Source of the DNA: a bacterium
Lineage (GTDB): Bacteria > Auribacterota > JABMQX01
Direction: 5' to 3'
Assembly: GCA_030691545.1 (NCBI GenBank)
Contig: JAUYEE010000126.1
Location: forward strand, 1-62,699
DNA: 62,699 bases
Program-made: the position numbers and the translations under genes
Notes under the pieces: generated by a model
Database searches by the model: none
What the model was told of the DNA's origin: nothing
Seen by the model: only the letters and a program-made list of their open reading frames with translations
In this document: positions 1 through 8,785 of the stretch, piece after piece
Numbering within the stretch: position 1 is the stretch's first letter
Layout: every line of letters starts with the position of its first letter

Positions 1-1554
1 TTGTTGGCGGTCAACACGGACGGCACGGACCTTCTTCCGTTCTACGGGAATCACGAGCTGCCGATTCTGAAGTGCCAGCCAGCCGTCAGCGAGGAGGGCT
101 GGGTTTATTTTGTCGAGTCGAACGGGCGCGATCCTCTCGGCGGAGGGACTATTGCTGCCGTGAACCTGCGGCGAAACCTCAAGTCCCACACGCCGGTTGC
201 GGCAGACGATGGGGGCTTCTATCTTTCACCGTCTCCTGTACCGCCGGCATCTTGCCGGCTGTCCGGCGGGCAGGATGCCCGCCGAGACCGGGGGGCGAGG
301 CGCCCCCAGGACAGCCGCCGAGACGGCGGCGTTACCCCGTCGCCTTTCGCGGACCGGAAGCTCATCGTGTCGTTCAGGAAAAAGGGGGAGACGTACGGGG
401 TGTATGAGCTTGCGTGGCATGGGCAGGATGCCCATGCTTCTTCGCAGGCGGGAATCCCCGCCCACTCCCCTGACGAAGGCAGTACCTTTACCCGAAAGCT
501 GTTTGACGACCCCGAATGGCACGATGTGGAGGCGAGGCTGGTGGCGCCTCGCCCGCGCCCGAAGGGACGATCCAGTGTCGTCAGCTATGAGTCTGACACG
601 TCAGACCTCTTTTGCATGGATTGTTACATTTCGGACCGGCCCGAGGTGAAGAATGCTCCTGTGGGTTCCCTGCGGCGTCTTCGGGTCATCGAGGGCATTC
701 CCCTGCGGTACGATGCGCCCGGATGGCGGCTTCCTGAGAAGGAGAAGCGCCTCGTCCCGGGCGCGAGCGTCTATTCTGCGACGGCGTTTGGCCCGAGGCG
801 GATTCTCGGCGATATTCCTGTGGAGAGCGACGGGTCCTTTTATTTCAGAGCTCCCGCGGAGACCCCGATTTCCCTCCAGCTTCTCGACGAGAACGGCATG
901 GCCGTGGCGACGCACCAGAGCTGGCTGTGGGGGATGCCAAAGGAGAATCGCGGCTGCATCGGCTGCCACGAAGACCGGGAGCTTACTCCGCCCAACCGCC
1001 TGACGGAGGCCCTCAAGAAACCTCCATTCCAGTTGACGGACCCCCCGGAGAAACGTCGCACAGTGGATTTCACGCATGACATTGCGCCGTTGATCAGGGG
1101 GCGTTGTGTGCAATGCCACACACGGGAGCACCCCCGGTTGGACCTGTCATCGTTGGAGAACCCGGGGTCGGACGAGTCGGACAAGTCGGGCGCCGTTTCC
1201 TTTTCTGGGGCGTACAAGTTGCTTCTTTGTCCGTCGGAGACGGGGACGGAGATGGGACAGGCTGGCAGCCCGTCGCACCGGTACGTCATGCCCGGCAGTG
1301 CGCGGGAAAGTCCTGTGGTATGGCATCTCTTCGGAAAGCGAATGGATGGAGCAGAGAATTCCTCTGCGGGCGGCATGTCGGCAGCGCAAATGCCGCCGGA
1401 AGCGCCGCTGAGCGATGCAGAGCGCAGGCTGTTCATCGAGTGGATTGACATTGGCGCCCAATGGAACAATCGCGCAGCCCCGGAAGACGCGGCGCCAAAA
1501 CCCTCTCTCCCGAAAAAGCTCTCCGGCGCGCCCCAGAGTAAAGGGGGAATGTGA
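1..1554 (+). CDS. HzsA-like c-type cytochrome protein, 5'-truncated
   Basis: The gene runs in from the left edge, so its true start and any signal peptide are missing; 517 codons remain. The C-terminal third has two c-type heme motifs, CIGCH at residues 319-323 and CVQCH at 369-373. The second follows a DFTHDIAPLI segment, as in planctomycete cytochromes and proteins annotated as related to the hydrazine synthase alpha subunit. The N-terminal part looks like beta-propeller sequence (LSPSP, VYFVES, RKLIVSFRKKG). This similarity does not imply anammox, since such relatives are widespread. The frame carries foreign-looking low-complexity stretches at residues ~77-112 and ~139-160, produced by dispersed palindromic repeats (see findings). 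The stop overlaps the next gene by 4 nt, so the two are translationally coupled. Probable role: periplasmic or surface electron transfer. Confidence 0.75.
   Translation: MLAVNTDGTDLLPFYGNHELPILKCQPAVSEEGWVYFVESNGRDPLGGGTIAAVNLRRNLKSHTPVAADDGGFYLSPSPVPPASCRLSGGQDARRDRGARRPQDSRRDGGVTPSPFADRKLIVSFRKKGETYGVYELAWHGQDAHASSQAGIPAHSPDEGSTFTRKLFDDPEWHDVEARLVAPRPRPKGRSSVVSYESDTSDLFCMDCYISDRPEVKNAPVGSLRRLRVIEGIPLRYDAPGWRLPEKEKRLVPGASVYSATAFGPRRILGDIPVESDGSFYFRAPAETPISLQLLDENGMAVATHQSWLWGMPKENRGCIGCHEDRELTPPNRLTEALKKPPFQLTDPPEKRRTVDFTHDIAPLIRGRCVQCHTREHPRLDLSSLENPGSDESDKSGAVSFSGAYKLLLCPSETGTEMGQAGSPSHRYVMPGSARESPVVWHLFGKRMDGAENSSAGGMSAAQMPPEAPLSDAERRLFIEWIDIGAQWNNRAAPEDAAPKPSLPKKLSGAPQSKGGM
229..345. repeat. 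Palindromic repeat inserted in frame in the cytochrome gene
   Basis: A cluster of short GC-rich hairpins (GCCGGCATCTTGCCGGC, GCGGGCAGGATGCCCGC, GGGGCGAGGCGCCCC, CCGCCGAGACGGCGG) sits inside the coding frame. It is bordered by CCGTCTCCT at 229-237 and CCGTCGCCT at 337-345, an imperfect 9-nt direct repeat exactly 108 nt (36 codons) apart. Removing one repeat unit would join LSPSP to FADRKLIVSF without changing frame. Relatives of the element occur at about 13098, 38270, 38360 and 46780. Confidence 0.75.
409..465. repeat. Second palindromic repeat within the cytochrome gene
   Basis: Positions 417-437 form a perfect 9-bp stem (GCATGGGCA/TGCCCATGC) around GGA. Positions 447-462 form another hairpin (GGCGGG/CCCGCC). 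The encoded residues interrupt an otherwise propeller-like stretch. The same kind of hairpin pair lies between genes at about 6100 and 37480. Confidence 0.6.
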
Positions 1555-3185
1555 AGATGCGGAGGTGTCTTTTCGCCGCGAGTCTTGTCGGGATGCTCTG
1601 GGTCACAGGGACCGCAGTGTTGGGAGAGGGGTTGCCCGTTTACACGGACGTAACAAAGGAAGCCGGAATAACCTTTGTTCACAGTTTCGGGGACGATAAC
1701 CTGGACTCCATCGTGGAGACGACCGGGGCCGGCTGCGCCTTTTTCGACTACAACAACGACGAATACCTCGACATCTATCTGGTAAACGGAGCCTATGACA
1801 GGGTGGTCAGCCACCCCAGCGGGAGGCATTTGGCGGGAAAGCTAAAGGATGCCCTTTACCGGAACAACAGGGATGGGACCTTTACTGATGTCACGAAGGA
1901 AGCCGGAATTGACGAGGACGGTTTCGGGATGGGCGCCTTCGCGGCTGACTACGACAACGACGGGCATGTTGACCTCTTCGTGACGAATTATGGGCCGGAT
2001 GCCCTCTATCACAACGATGGCGATGGGACCTTCACCGATGTCAGCCAGAAGGCAGGGGTGAACTGCGACCGCTGGGGGGTGGGGGCGACGTGGCTCGATT
2101 ATGACAACGACGGGTTCGTGGACCTGTTTGTGGGGAACTATCTGACGTATGACCCGGACTACCGTTACTATTACGCAGCAGACAACTTCCCCGGTCCTCT
2201 CTCGTATAAAGGGCAGCCAGACGTTCTGTATCGAAACAAGGGCGATGGCACGTTCGAGGATGTGACCCAGAAGGCGCGCATCAGTGATCCGGACGGGCGC
2301 GCGATGGGGGTTACTTCCGGGGATTTCGACGACGACGGGGACATGGACATCTTCGTCTGCAACGACGCCATGGAAAACCACATGCACCTCAATAACGGGG
2401 ACGGGACGTTCCAGGAGATTGCGCTCACCTCAGGCACGGCGTTCGGGGAGAACGGCGAATCCACCTCTGCCATGGGGCCGGATTTCGGAGACATAAACCG
2501 CGACGGGCTGATGGACCTGACGGTTCCGGACCTCGGATACTGCTGTGTCTATCTCAACCTGGGCAATGGAGTGTTCCAGGACAAGAGCAGTCTGTTCGGT
2601 GTCGCCGGTGTAATGGGGCAGTTCAACAGTTGGTCGGGAAACCTGTTTGACTACGATAACGATGGGTACCTCGACTTCTTCATTACCAACGGCAACGCCC
2701 ACAGGCTGGAGGAAGAGGAAAACGTGTTGTTCCGGAACGAGAGGGGACAGAGGTTTGTGGACGTATCCGCGAAATCCGGAAAGATTTTCGAGCAGGAGTT
2801 CATCGGCAGAGGAGCCGCAGTAGGCGATTACGATAATGATGGCGACATGGACATCCTCGTTCTCAACCTGAACAGTCGCGCGCTTCTCCTGCGCAACGAC
2901 GGAGGCAACCGAAACCACTGGCTGATCATCCGCACAGTGGGAACGAAGAGCAACCGCTGCGGGATCGGCGCCCGCATCCGGCTTACGGCGGGCGGCTTGA
3001 CTCAGATTGCCAACGTGAAGTCGGGTTCTTCGTACCTCACCACGAGCGACTTGCGGGTGCACTTCGGGTTGGGGAAAGAGACTGAAGTTCTTAGGATTGA
3101 AATCCGCTGGCCAAGCGGGCGGGTCCAAGAATTGAACCGGGTGAAGGCAAACCAAATCCTGACGGTCAAGGAACCGGCGGAATAG
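1551..3185 (+). CDS. FG-GAP (VCBS) repeat protein with ASPIC/UnbV C-terminal domain
   Basis: A secreted protein of about 544 residues. It starts at GTG 1551, overlapping the upstream stop (GTGA), or at ATG 1557; AAGGGGG lies just upstream. Residues 1-25 form a Sec signal peptide (MKMRRCLFAASLVGMLW...). Residues ~35-440 hold repeated blades with DYDNDG, DFDDDG and DINRDG calcium-binding loops, the hallmark of FG-GAP/VCBS propellers. The last ~90 residues (NHWLIIRTVG, GIGARIRL, VHFGLG, IRWPSG) match the ASPIC/UnbV domain. The family is extracellular or periplasmic with no defined enzyme activity. Its position between two cytochrome genes suggests a structural or partner-binding role in the same surface complex, which is inference. 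Confidence 0.9.
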   Translation: MKMRRCLFAASLVGMLWVTGTAVLGEGLPVYTDVTKEAGITFVHSFGDDNLDSIVETTGAGCAFFDYNNDEYLDIYLVNGAYDRVVSHPSGRHLAGKLKDALYRNNRDGTFTDVTKEAGIDEDGFGMGAFAADYDNDGHVDLFVTNYGPDALYHNDGDGTFTDVSQKAGVNCDRWGVGATWLDYDNDGFVDLFVGNYLTYDPDYRYYYAADNFPGPLSYKGQPDVLYRNKGDGTFEDVTQKARISDPDGRAMGVTSGDFDDDGDMDIFVCNDAMENHMHLNNGDGTFQEIALTSGTAFGENGESTSAMGPDFGDINRDGLMDLTVPDLGYCCVYLNLGNGVFQDKSSLFGVAGVMGQFNSWSGNLFDYDNDGYLDFFITNGNAHRLEEEENVLFRNERGQRFVDVSAKSGKIFEQEFIGRGAAVGDYDNDGDMDILVLNLNSRALLLRNDGGNRNHWLIIRTVGTKSNRCGIGARIRLTAGGLTQIANVKSGSSYLTTSDLRVHFGLGKETEVLRIEIRWPSGRVQELNRVKANQILTVKEPAE

Positions 3186-3204
3186 GGACATAAGGATCGG
3201 GAGT

Positions 3205-6063
3205 GTGAAGCGCTATGTGCCGGCTGCAATCATAGTTCTTTCGGGCGTTGGGGCACTGTTGGGTTTATCTCTGGGCGCCCCCCAGCGCCCAAAACCCTCG
3301 TTTTACGTCGGGTCGCGCGTGTGTATGCCGTGCCACGGCGGGAAAAGGGGGTGCGACCAGTACAGCCTCTGGCGCCTCTCGAAGCACGCGAAAGCATATG
3401 CGGCTCTGAGCCTCCCGGAGAGCTTTGAGGTCGCGGAAATCTCGGGCGTGGATGTCCCTCCGCGAGAAAGCCCCATCTGCTTAGGGTGCCACGCGACTGC
3501 CTCCACGGCCGAGCCGTGGCAGCTCGACCCGACGTTCCACCGCGAGGATGGCGTACAGTGTGAGGTCTGTCATGGGCCGGCAAGCAACCACGTCGAAGCG
3601 ATGCGCGCGGGGAAACCCACCTCCACCTCGATGCTTCCAATCCCCAGGCAGCAGGACTGCGTTGTTTGCCATCGGCTCAAGGATTCCCACAGGAAAGCCC
3701 TCGATAGCGGGCAGTTTGACTACAAGACGGGTCTGCAGGAAATCTCCCACACGGGCAGCCAGCTCGTCATGCGCCCGTCTGCTCCGACGAGACCGACGGA
3801 AACCAGGCCATACCTCGTCGGCGTGAGCGTGTGCGCGCAGTGCCACTCGGAAGTGGAAACCGGCGCCCAGTTCGCCATGTGGATGCGTTCCGCTCATGCC
3901 AACGCTTATGCGACTCTGGGGACCTCGCAGGCATGGGACGCGGCGGCAAAAGTCGGCATCCAGGGAAATCCACAGGCGAACCTCCTTTGCTTGCGATGCC
4001 ACGCAGCCGGGTTCGGCGAGCAGGTCTGGAGTTCGGGCGACTCGTTTGAAATCGAGGATGGTGTGCAGTGCGAATCGTGCCACGGCCCGGGCAGCGAATA
4101 CTCCAAGGAGGCAATCATGCGCGATAAGCAGACTGCAGTTGCTGCCGCGCTTGAGATTCCCGACGAGAAAACGTGCCTGAGGTGCCACAACGGACAGTGT
4201 CCACTGCCTTCGCAGCAGTTCGATTTCGGGGCCGCAACGAACCTTATTACCCACCCACGGAAGTCGCTCAAGCCCCCGTCCGTTTCAGTCGAGTACAAGA
4301 CTCCGTTCAACCTTGTCCTCTCGAGGGACGGGCGCCGAGCCTACGTTGCCTGCGAAGGGTCGAACTCGTTGGTGATCGTGGATCTCGAGAGCCATAAGGT
4401 GGTGGGGGAGGTTGAGGTGGGAAGGCAGCCGCACGGGGTGTGCCTCAATCCCGCGGAGACGATAGCCTACGTCACCAACCGGAGTTCCGACACGGTTTCG
4501 GTTGTGGACCTGGCGACGAACAAGGTAACTGGCACGATTGCGGTCGGGGATGAGCCTCACGGCATCATGACGGACGTGAGCGGTGACACACTTTACGTCG
4601 GGAACGGAGCGACCCAGGACGTTTCCGTGATTGACGCTCAGAGTGCGAAAGAGGTGAAGCGGTTGTCGGCCGCTCGCGGGGCATGGGGGGTCGAGCGTTC
4701 GCCCGACGGCAAGTTTGTGTACGTGACGAACAACCTATCGCATTTCGTGCCATTCCGGACGACCTCCATGTCGGAGGTCACGGTGATTGACACGCAGACG
4801 AGAAACGTGGTCAACCGCATACGCGTGCCCGAGACGAACCTTGTGCAGGGTGTAGCGTTTTCCCCGGACGGCGAGTTTGCTCTCGTGACGATGCTGCGGA
4901 CCAAGAACGTCGTGCCGATGACCCGCGTCATACAGGGATGGGTGATCACGAACGGCCTGGCAATCATCTGGAAAAATGGGCGAGTAGACGAGGTTCTGCT
5001 CGACGAGCCGAATTCGTATTTCGCCGATCCGACCGACGTGGTCATCACACCCGACGGCAAATATGCATACGTCACGGGCGGCGGGATTGACGCGGTCGCC
5101 GTGGTTGACTTGCCAAAACTCCTCGGCATTCTGAGGAACGCGAGCGAGGAGGAGCGCGTCAACCTCATCCCGAATCACCTGGGCATCCCGACGGAGTTCG
5201 TTGTGCGGCGCATCCCCACTGGGAGCAATCCTCGTGGATTGGTGGTCTCCCCGGATGGGAAGTTCGTGTACGTGGCGGCTGCGCTCGACGATGACGTTAC
5301 TATCATAGACACGAACAAGCAGGAAGTCGTCGGCTCCATTGACTTAGGAGGGGCAAAGGAAATCACACAGACGCGCTTCGGAGAGAGGCTCTTCCATGAC
5401 GCGGACATCACGTTCCAGAGGCAGTTTTCGTGTCATTCGTGTCATCCCGATGGGAACGTGGATGGGTTGACCTACGACATCGAGCCGGACGGACTCGGCG
5501 TCAACCCCGTGGATAACCGCACACTCCGGGGGATTCACGACACGCCGCCGTTCAAATGGTCGGGAAAGAATCCATCGTTGAGCCGTCAATGCGGCGCCAG
5601 GTTAGCCGTTTTCTTTACGCGGGTTGACCCGTTCACACCGGAGGAGCTGGCGGCCCTCGACCGATATGTGACGACAATTCCCCGCCCGCCGAACCGATAC
5701 CAGCGTCCGGAGGGGCTAACTCCCGCGCAGTCCCGTGGAAAAGCATTCTTCGAGCGAACCATCACGAACGGCGGACGACCCATTCCGCCGGAGGGACGGT
5801 GTGTTACCTGCCATCCCGCACCATACTATACCAGCCTTCAAAAGTTCGACGTCGGCACGAAGTCCTGGCTGGATACGGACGGGGCGTTTGATGTACCACA
5901 CCTGAACAACATCTACGAGGCGGCGCCCTATTTGCACGACGGGCGGGCGGAAACGCTGGAGGAAATCTGGACGAGATACAACCCGAAGGACCAGCATGGG
6001 GTTGTGAACGATATGACGAAAGATCAACTCAACGACCTGATCGAATATCTCAGAAGTCTATGA
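3205..6063 (+). CDS. Decaheme cytochrome: c554-like module, YVTN propeller and MauG/CCP-like module
   Basis: This 952-residue exported protein starts at GTG 3205 with an N-terminal hydrophobic signal (AAIIVLSGVGALLGLSLG). It has ten CXXCH heme motifs. Eight are in the N-terminal 350 residues (CMPCH at 40, then CLGCH, CEVCH, CVVCH, CAQCH, CLRCH, CESCH, CLRCH), arranged as two similar four-heme units like cytochrome c554 or doubled tetraheme modules. Residues ~375-720 are a YVTN-type beta-propeller (VVDLATNKVTGTIAVG and similar blades). The C-terminus has two more hemes (CHSCH ~744, CVTCH ~866) with PPFKWSGK and PYLHDGRAETLEEI, typical of diheme cytochrome c peroxidase/MauG relatives. It is probably a periplasmic or surface electron conduit with a terminal diheme centre. 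Fusion of all three modules in one chain is unusual. Confidence 0.9.
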   Translation: MKRYVPAAIIVLSGVGALLGLSLGAPQRPKPSFYVGSRVCMPCHGGKRGCDQYSLWRLSKHAKAYAALSLPESFEVAEISGVDVPPRESPICLGCHATASTAEPWQLDPTFHREDGVQCEVCHGPASNHVEAMRAGKPTSTSMLPIPRQQDCVVCHRLKDSHRKALDSGQFDYKTGLQEISHTGSQLVMRPSAPTRPTETRPYLVGVSVCAQCHSEVETGAQFAMWMRSAHANAYATLGTSQAWDAAAKVGIQGNPQANLLCLRCHAAGFGEQVWSSGDSFEIEDGVQCESCHGPGSEYSKEAIMRDKQTAVAAALEIPDEKTCLRCHNGQCPLPSQQFDFGAATNLITHPRKSLKPPSVSVEYKTPFNLVLSRDGRRAYVACEGSNSLVIVDLESHKVVGEVEVGRQPHGVCLNPAETIAYVTNRSSDTVSVVDLATNKVTGTIAVGDEPHGIMTDVSGDTLYVGNGATQDVSVIDAQSAKEVKRLSAARGAWGVERSPDGKFVYVTNNLSHFVPFRTTSMSEVTVIDTQTRNVVNRIRVPETNLVQGVAFSPDGEFALVTMLRTKNVVPMTRVIQGWVITNGLAIIWKNGRVDEVLLDEPNSYFADPTDVVITPDGKYAYVTGGGIDAVAVVDLPKLLGILRNASEEERVNLIPNHLGIPTEFVVRRIPTGSNPRGLVVSPDGKFVYVAAALDDDVTIIDTNKQEVVGSIDLGGAKEITQTRFGERLFHDADITFQRQFSCHSCHPDGNVDGLTYDIEPDGLGVNPVDNRTLRGIHDTPPFKWSGKNPSLSRQCGARLAVFFTRVDPFTPEELAALDRYVTTIPRPPNRYQRPEGLTPAQSRGKAFFERTITNGGRPIPPEGRCVTCHPAPYYTSLQKFDVGTKSWLDTDGAFDVPHLNNIYEAAPYLHDGRAETLEEIWTRYNPKDQHGVVNDMTKDQLNDLIEYLRSL

Positions 6064-6147
6064 GGATGAAACCGCAGATGAAGGCAGGTCATCAGCGATT
6101 TGCAGGATGCAGGCGAGGACGCCTGCGCTACGACGGAAGGAGGCGAC
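6064..6147. repeat. Short intergenic repeat mix
   Basis: The gap contains ACCGCAGATGAAGGCAG, related to the CGCAGATGAACGCAGATGG family seen at 58690. It also has a hairpin unit around GCAGGCGAGGACGCCTGCGC, related to the palindromic family inside the first gene. Confidence 0.55.
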
Positions 6148-7374
6148 ATGAATAGGAAGGGCGGGCATCTTTTGGGAATGGCCGCGTTGATGCTCATGGC
6201 GACTGCATGTTTCAGTGACGAGCCGCCTGGAGCTGTGCCCGTTGCCCCCTCTGGGGTCGGGGGTCAGGGATCAGGGGTCGGGTACCCGTTCGTGTACGAG
6301 AACTGGGAAGTGTTCACCACCGAGAACACCAAAGGCAGACTTCCCAACGACCACATCTTCGCTTTGAAAGCTGACGGCCCCCGTGTCTGGATTGGCACGG
6401 AGGACGGTCTCGCCTGTTACGAGGATGGGAAATTCAAAAGCTGGAACAAAAAGGATGGTCTGCCCTGGCAAGTTATCACCGGCATTGATGTTAGCCCACT
6501 GACTGGCGACGTCTGGCTGGCGCTGTTCGGCGGAGGGCTGTGCCGGTTCAGCGGCGGGCGCTTCGAGCATTTTCACCAGCTCAACAGCGGACTGGTCAAC
6601 GACGTAGTGTACGGCGTTGCGGTTCAGGATCACACGATCTGGGCCGCTACAACTGCTGGCGTTAGCTCCTACGACACCGTGACGGGCGAATGGACGATCT
6701 ATACGGAAAAGAACGCCCCAATGGAGGAGATTTGGTGCTACAATGTTCGGTACAACGACGGAAAGGTTTTCGTGGCCGTTTGGGGCGGGGGAATCTTAGA
6801 ATGGGACGTCAAGCTCAAACGCTGGAGGGCGCACGTGGACCCGGACGGGGAAATGGAAATAGACTTATACCGGGACGATGGTTTGATTCACATCATCACC
6901 ACAGCCGCTTCCTATGAGTCGGGAATCTTGTGGGCCTCCACTTACTTTGGCGTGAGCCGCTACGACGGGAGGCATTGGCGAGGGTACATGGACCACGACA
7001 GCGGCCTTGTCAGCACTTTCGTGAATTCTATAAATTCGCGGGACCAGGAAGGCTGGGCCTGCACGGACAAGGGGCTGTCGGCGATGGTTGATTTCCCAAC
7101 GGATACATGGGTGACGTACAAGAAGAACGAGAAAGGTAATGACGGGACTGCCATCGTCTCACGCGGCAAGCAGGTCATTAAGACCGTGCCAACAAAAGGC
7201 GCGATCCCGAACAATTTCATGATCTACGTTGAGTTTCACGGCGATGATGTTTGGGCCGGCACCTCGAAAGGTCTGGCTCGCGGAATTGGCAGAGGACGCT
7301 GGGTCGGAGTGAGAGCCGAAGAATTAGCGAAGCCTGCGGAGGCCCCTCAGCAAGGTGGCTCTGAGGCGAAATAA
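6148..7374 (+). CDS. Two-component-regulator-type beta-propeller protein, exported
   Basis: ATG 6148 is preceded by GGAGG with good spacing; the open frame extends further upstream only through repeat sequence. The protein has 408 residues. MNRKGG followed by a hydrophobic stretch ending MATACF is a signal peptide, possibly of lipoprotein type with a weak lipobox. The body has Reg_prop-like blades such as VWIGTEDGLACYEDGKF, DVWLALFGGGLCRFSGG, TIWAATTAGVSSYD and VWAGTSKGLARG. In hybrid sensors this propeller precedes a histidine kinase; none is present here, so it is a stand-alone extracytoplasmic propeller. An in-frame glycine-rich stretch near residues 35-45 derives from a dispersed GGGGTCGGGGGTCAGGG-type repeat. 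It lies in the same direction as the cytochromes and the following binding proteins. Confidence 0.8.
   Translation: MNRKGGHLLGMAALMLMATACFSDEPPGAVPVAPSGVGGQGSGVGYPFVYENWEVFTTENTKGRLPNDHIFALKADGPRVWIGTEDGLACYEDGKFKSWNKKDGLPWQVITGIDVSPLTGDVWLALFGGGLCRFSGGRFEHFHQLNSGLVNDVVYGVAVQDHTIWAATTAGVSSYDTVTGEWTIYTEKNAPMEEIWCYNVRYNDGKVFVAVWGGGILEWDVKLKRWRAHVDPDGEMEIDLYRDDGLIHIITTAASYESGILWASTYFGVSRYDGRHWRGYMDHDSGLVSTFVNSINSRDQEGWACTDKGLSAMVDFPTDTWVTYKKNEKGNDGTAIVSRGKQVIKTVPTKGAIPNNFMIYVEFHGDDVWAGTSKGLARGIGRGRWVGVRAEELAKPAEAPQQGGSEAK
6249..6288 (+). repeat. G-rich dispersed repeat within the propeller gene
   Basis: The stretch GGGGTCGGGGGTCAGGG continues with ATCAGGGGTCGGG and encodes a Gly/Val/Ser-rich insert just behind the signal peptide. 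A C-rich counterpart (CCCCAGACCCCCAACCCCCG) lies between genes at about 39975-40016, in the opposite orientation. Confidence 0.6.
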
Positions 7375-7387
7375 AGGAGGTTGTGTC

Positions 7388-8785
7388 ATGCGACAGATAG
7401 AACGGTTGAGTTTCGTTGTCCTCGCACTCATTGTGAGTTGGGCCGCAGTGGCGGCCGTGCAGACGGAGACGGCTTCTCCTCAGCCAGCGGCTCTTCCTCA
7501 GCCGCCGGAGCGATACGGCAACACGCCCGACCGCTACATGCCCTTTGGACACTTCGCTGAGCCGTACAAGCGGTTCTTCCTGGAGCCGTTGGAGTTCTTA
7601 GGGCCCGGGCGAGAAAAGCCGGAGCCAGAGGGCTTGAAGTCCATCAAAATTGGTTTCCTCGGCCCCATTGAGCCGACTGTCTCTGTTGCCACTGGGGGCG
7701 CATCTCACGAAGAGGTACTCGGCATCAAGATGCTTCAGGGAATGCAGCTTGCCTTTGAGCAGGCGAACGCACGCGGGGGATACCGGGGGCGTATTCCTTA
7801 CGAATTGGTCGTCCGCAACGATAACGGGCTTTGGGGATCATCCGGCAACGAAATCATACATCTCGCGTACAACGAGAAGGTTTGGGCGATCATCGGCGGA
7901 ATTGACGGTGCCAACAGCCACATCGGTATCCGCGTGGCCCTCAAGGCGGAGCTTCCCTGGGTGAATACCGGGGACACGGATCCGACTTTTACCGAGACGA
8001 AAATCCCGTGGGTATTCCGCGTCATCAGCGATGACCGCCAGATGTGCTATCTCCTCGCCGATTACGCGTATCAGAAGCTTGGACTGAAACGGGTCGCGGG
8101 CCTTCGAGTCGCAAGCCGATACGGCCGCGTCAACATTGACGAATTCCGCGACGGCTCCCGGCGGCTTGGACATCCTCTCGTGACGGAGTTGCAGTACAAG
8201 GTCGGCGACACCGACTTCACGACTCAATTAGAGCGCATAAAAAGCCTCGACGTGGACGGAGTTGTCACCTACGGCGACGCCAGAGAGTCCGGGCTTATTC
8301 TCAAGCAGATGAGGGAGATGGGAATGACGACGCAGGTTTTCCTCGCGAGCGACCGCATCGTCACCGATGAATTTCTCAGAATTGTGGGGGACAATCCCGG
8401 TCCGGTGGTCGCGGGTTATCCATATGACCCGACACGGGACGATCCCAAGCTTGAAGAATTCCGGAAGGCGTTCCGTAAGCGATTCAACGAGGAACCTGAG
8501 CAGTATGCGGCGCACGGCTACGATGGCGCCTGCATCCTCATCGAGGCCATCGAGAAAGCCGGACTCAACCGCGCGCTGATTCGCGATGCCCTCGCGGAGA
8601 TGAAGCGCTACCACGGGGTCACCGGCGACATTATATTTGACGCTATTCAGCAGGACGTCACCCCCGCGTCCCTCGCGATCCTCGAAGGCGGTAAGTTCAA
8701 CTTCTACACACGAGAGCAAGTCCTCGGCTCGGCTGAAGCTGACGCCCGGGAAGCCTCAAGCCAGAGCACTTCCCCAACATTATGA
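7388..8785 (+). CDS. ABC-type branched-chain amino acid/amide substrate-binding protein
   Basis: ATG 7388 follows AAAGGAGG, so it is preferred over the longer open frame. The 465-residue product has a Sec signal (MRQIERLSFVVLALIVSWAAVAA). From residue ~85 it has a periplasmic-binding-protein type I fold of the Leu/Ile/Val family: IKIGFLGPIEP, LGIKMLQGMQLAFEQANARGG, WAIIGGIDGANSHIGIRVAL, DTDFTTQLERIKSLDVDGVV, YAAHGYDGACILIEAIEKAG. It would bind a small organic ligand outside the inner membrane. No permease or ATPase gene of this transporter class is nearby, so it may act as a sensor or scaffold, or use a distant transporter. The stop overlaps the next start (ATGA), so the pair is coupled. Confidence 0.85.
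   Translation: MRQIERLSFVVLALIVSWAAVAAVQTETASPQPAALPQPPERYGNTPDRYMPFGHFAEPYKRFFLEPLEFLGPGREKPEPEGLKSIKIGFLGPIEPTVSVATGGASHEEVLGIKMLQGMQLAFEQANARGGYRGRIPYELVVRNDNGLWGSSGNEIIHLAYNEKVWAIIGGIDGANSHIGIRVALKAELPWVNTGDTDPTFTETKIPWVFRVISDDRQMCYLLADYAYQKLGLKRVAGLRVASRYGRVNIDEFRDGSRRLGHPLVTELQYKVGDTDFTTQLERIKSLDVDGVVTYGDARESGLILKQMREMGMTTQVFLASDRIVTDEFLRIVGDNPGPVVAGYPYDPTRDDPKLEEFRKAFRKRFNEEPEQYAAHGYDGACILIEAIEKAGLNRALIRDALAEMKRYHGVTGDIIFDAIQQDVTPASLAILEGGKFNFYTREQVLGSAEADAREASSQSTSPTL

Noticed and set aside
1..1554. Hydrazine synthase, hence an anammox bacterium
   Set aside because: HzsA-like two-heme proteins are widespread; no other hydrazine synthase or hydrazine dehydrogenase gene is seen, and the protein lacks its N-terminus here.
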